DNA from: Luteimonas salinisoli | Lineage (GTDB): Bacteria; Pseudomonadota; Gammaproteobacteria; Xanthomonadales; Xanthomonadaceae | Assembly: GCF_013425525.1 (NCBI RefSeq) | Contig: NZ_JACCKA010000041.1 | Location: forward strand, 1 to 34,782 | Direction of reading: 5' to 3' | Length of the DNA stretch: 34,782 nt | In this document: piece after piece, positions 33,689 through 34,782 of the stretch | Position numbering within the stretch: position 1 is the first letter of the stretch | How the letters are laid out: each line of letters starts with the position of its first letter | Notes under the pieces: generated by a model | The model's input: the letters and a program-made list of their open reading frames with translations, nothing else | Databases searched by the model: none | Told to the model about the DNA's origin: nothing | Made by a program: the position numbers and the translations under genes

Positions 33689-34782
33689 GGAAGGTCTGAA
33701 CAACTCGTCCGTTCCGCGCGACAATAGCGCAACTTGATTGGGACAGCGATCGATGCAGCTGACGTTCGGTGACGCCGAGGGCTTGGGCAAGGGCAAGCGG
33801 ACCCGCAAGGAGATCTTCCTGGCGGAGATGGACCAGGTGGTGCCGTGGAAGGCGCTGCTGGCGCTGATCGAGCCGCACTACCCGAAGACGGGCCGCCCCG
33901 GCCGCCAACCGTACCCACTTGCCACAATGCTGCGCGTCCACTTCCTGCAGCAGTGGTACGCGTTGAGCGACCCGGCGATGGAAGAGGCCTTGTACGACAC
34001 TCCGGTGATGCGCCGGTTCGCCGGGCTCGGTGGGCTGGACGGCATCCCGGACGAGACGACAATCCTCAACTTCCGGCGATTGCTCGAGACGCACGACCTG
34101 GGCAGGCAGATCTTCGAGCAGGTCAATGCGCATCTGTCGCGTAAGGGCCAGAGCTTGCGCGCGGGCACGATCGTGGATGCGACGATCATCGCGGCCCCGA
34201 GCTCGACGAAGAACCAGGATGGCGAGCGGGATCCGGAAATGCACCAGACGAAGAAGGGCAACCAGTGGTACTTCGGGATGAAGGCGCACATCGGCGTGGA
34301 CGAGGAGTCCGGGCTGGTGCACCACGTGGAATGCACGGCGGCGAACGCGGCCGACATCAGCCAGGTCCACAAGCTGCTGCACGGCAAGGAAGGCACGGTA
34401 CGCGGCGACAGCGGCTACGCCGGCATGGACAAGCGCGAAGAACTGCAGGAGGTCCGGGCGGCTTTCGTGGTGGCGGAGAAGCCTTCGAAGATCCGCGCGA
34501 TGAAGAACAAGCGCGACCGCCGGTACGCGGAGCGTTGGGAGCAGTACAAGGCGAGCCTGCGGGCGAAGGTCGAGCACCCGTTCCGGGTGGTGAAGCAGCA
34601 GTTCCGCCACATCAAGGTGCGCTACCGCGGATTGATGAAGAACACCGGCCAGATGCTGACGTTGTTCGCGTTGTCGAATCTGTGGATGGCGCGCCGGCAC
34701 TTGCTGCCGGCGACGGGATAGGTGTGTCCCCCGGGCGGGGAACCCCGCCCAAATGCGCCGAAAACGGCGCAACGAGCGTCGC
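33689..34782 (+). mobile_element. IS5-family insertion sequence (right end outside window)
   Basis: The left end is taken as GGAAGGTCTGAACAAC at 33689, close to the IS5 terminal GGAAGGTGCGAATAAG. CTAT precedes it, near the YTAR target of the family. One transposase gene is inside, followed by two tandem hairpins (34733-34750, GGGCGGGG/CCCCGCCC; 34755-34770, GCGCCG/CGGCGC). The right inverted repeat is not reached before 34782. Confidence 0.8.
33753..34721 (+). CDS. IS5-family DDE transposase
   Basis: A 322-residue transposase with a complete DDE triad: Asp142 in GTIVDATII, Asp219 in VRGDSGYAG and Glu274 in AKVEHPFRVVK (the Y-(2)-R-(3)-E-(6)-K type region of IS4/IS5). The N-terminus MQLTFGDAEG...KEIFLAEMDQVVPWKALLALIEPHYPKTGRPGR is the IS5-group start, which favours the ATG at 33753 over TTG 33738. 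The frame is intact, so the element may still move. Confidence 0.95.
   Translation: MQLTFGDAEGLGKGKRTRKEIFLAEMDQVVPWKALLALIEPHYPKTGRPGRQPYPLATMLRVHFLQQWYALSDPAMEEALYDTPVMRRFAGLGGLDGIPDETTILNFRRLLETHDLGRQIFEQVNAHLSRKGQSLRAGTIVDATIIAAPSSTKNQDGERDPEMHQTKKGNQWYFGMKAHIGVDEESGLVHHVECTAANAADISQVHKLLHGKEGTVRGDSGYAGMDKREELQEVRAAFVVAEKPSKIRAMKNKRDRRYAERWEQYKASLRAKVEHPFRVVKQQFRHIKVRYRGLMKNTGQMLTLFALSNLWMARRHLLPATG

Overview
This is a GC-rich chromosomal window that reads as a member of the Xanthomonadaceae/Lysobacteraceae (Luteimonas- or Lysobacter-like). The evidence is very high GC, two-subunit glycyl-tRNA synthetase, tatABC, tamA-tamB and polA of gammaproteobacterial type, and GTAG-headed palindromic repeats like the SMAG elements of Stenotrophomonas. 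No database search was possible, so family names rest on motifs read by eye.

Region 1 (1-8.9 kb) holds a leftward pair (ferrochelatase hemH, then an alpha/beta hydrolase overlapping it by one base). It is followed by a SYLF-domain protein, the twin-arginine translocase operon tatABC with a coupled RDD membrane protein, and a leftward cluster of an orphan GspE-type ATPase, a class I glutamine amidotransferase and a BPSS1780-type membrane protein. Region 2 (9-18.3 kb) is rightward: glyQ, a 70-residue membrane protein wedged between the two synthetase subunits by 4-base overlaps on both sides, glyS, then tamA-tamB for outer-membrane biogenesis.

Region 3 (18.3-22.3 kb) centres on polA, read leftward. 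Downstream of it on the same strand is a strong candidate small RNA: four successive hairpins, three with C-rich loops, the last one a U-tailed terminator. It sits in the position of Spot 42 and ErsA and has the architecture I recall for Xanthomonas sX13. Region 4 (22-31.2 kb) is ordinary accessory/housekeeping content: a DUF2782 lipoprotein, a DUF2884-like secreted protein, a Gfo/Idh/MocA oxidoreductase with a coupled 17-codon leader ORF, a secreted protein, a LysE exporter, a short-form 6-phosphogluconate dehydrogenase, a BNR-like lipoprotein, a DUF2007 protein and tex. Paired palindromic repeats of about 105-108 bp lie in three intergenic stretches.

Region 5 (31.2-34.8 kb) differs: GC is visibly lower and the genes are short, unrelated and all leftward (small membrane protein, VOC protein, Cys-rich lipoprotein, DUF6429, SMI1/KNR4). 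attC-like sequences abut the stop codons of two of them. I interpret 32.1-33.7 kb as a decayed integron cassette array. An IS5-family element, running off the right edge, has landed in the first codons of the SMI1/KNR4 gene.
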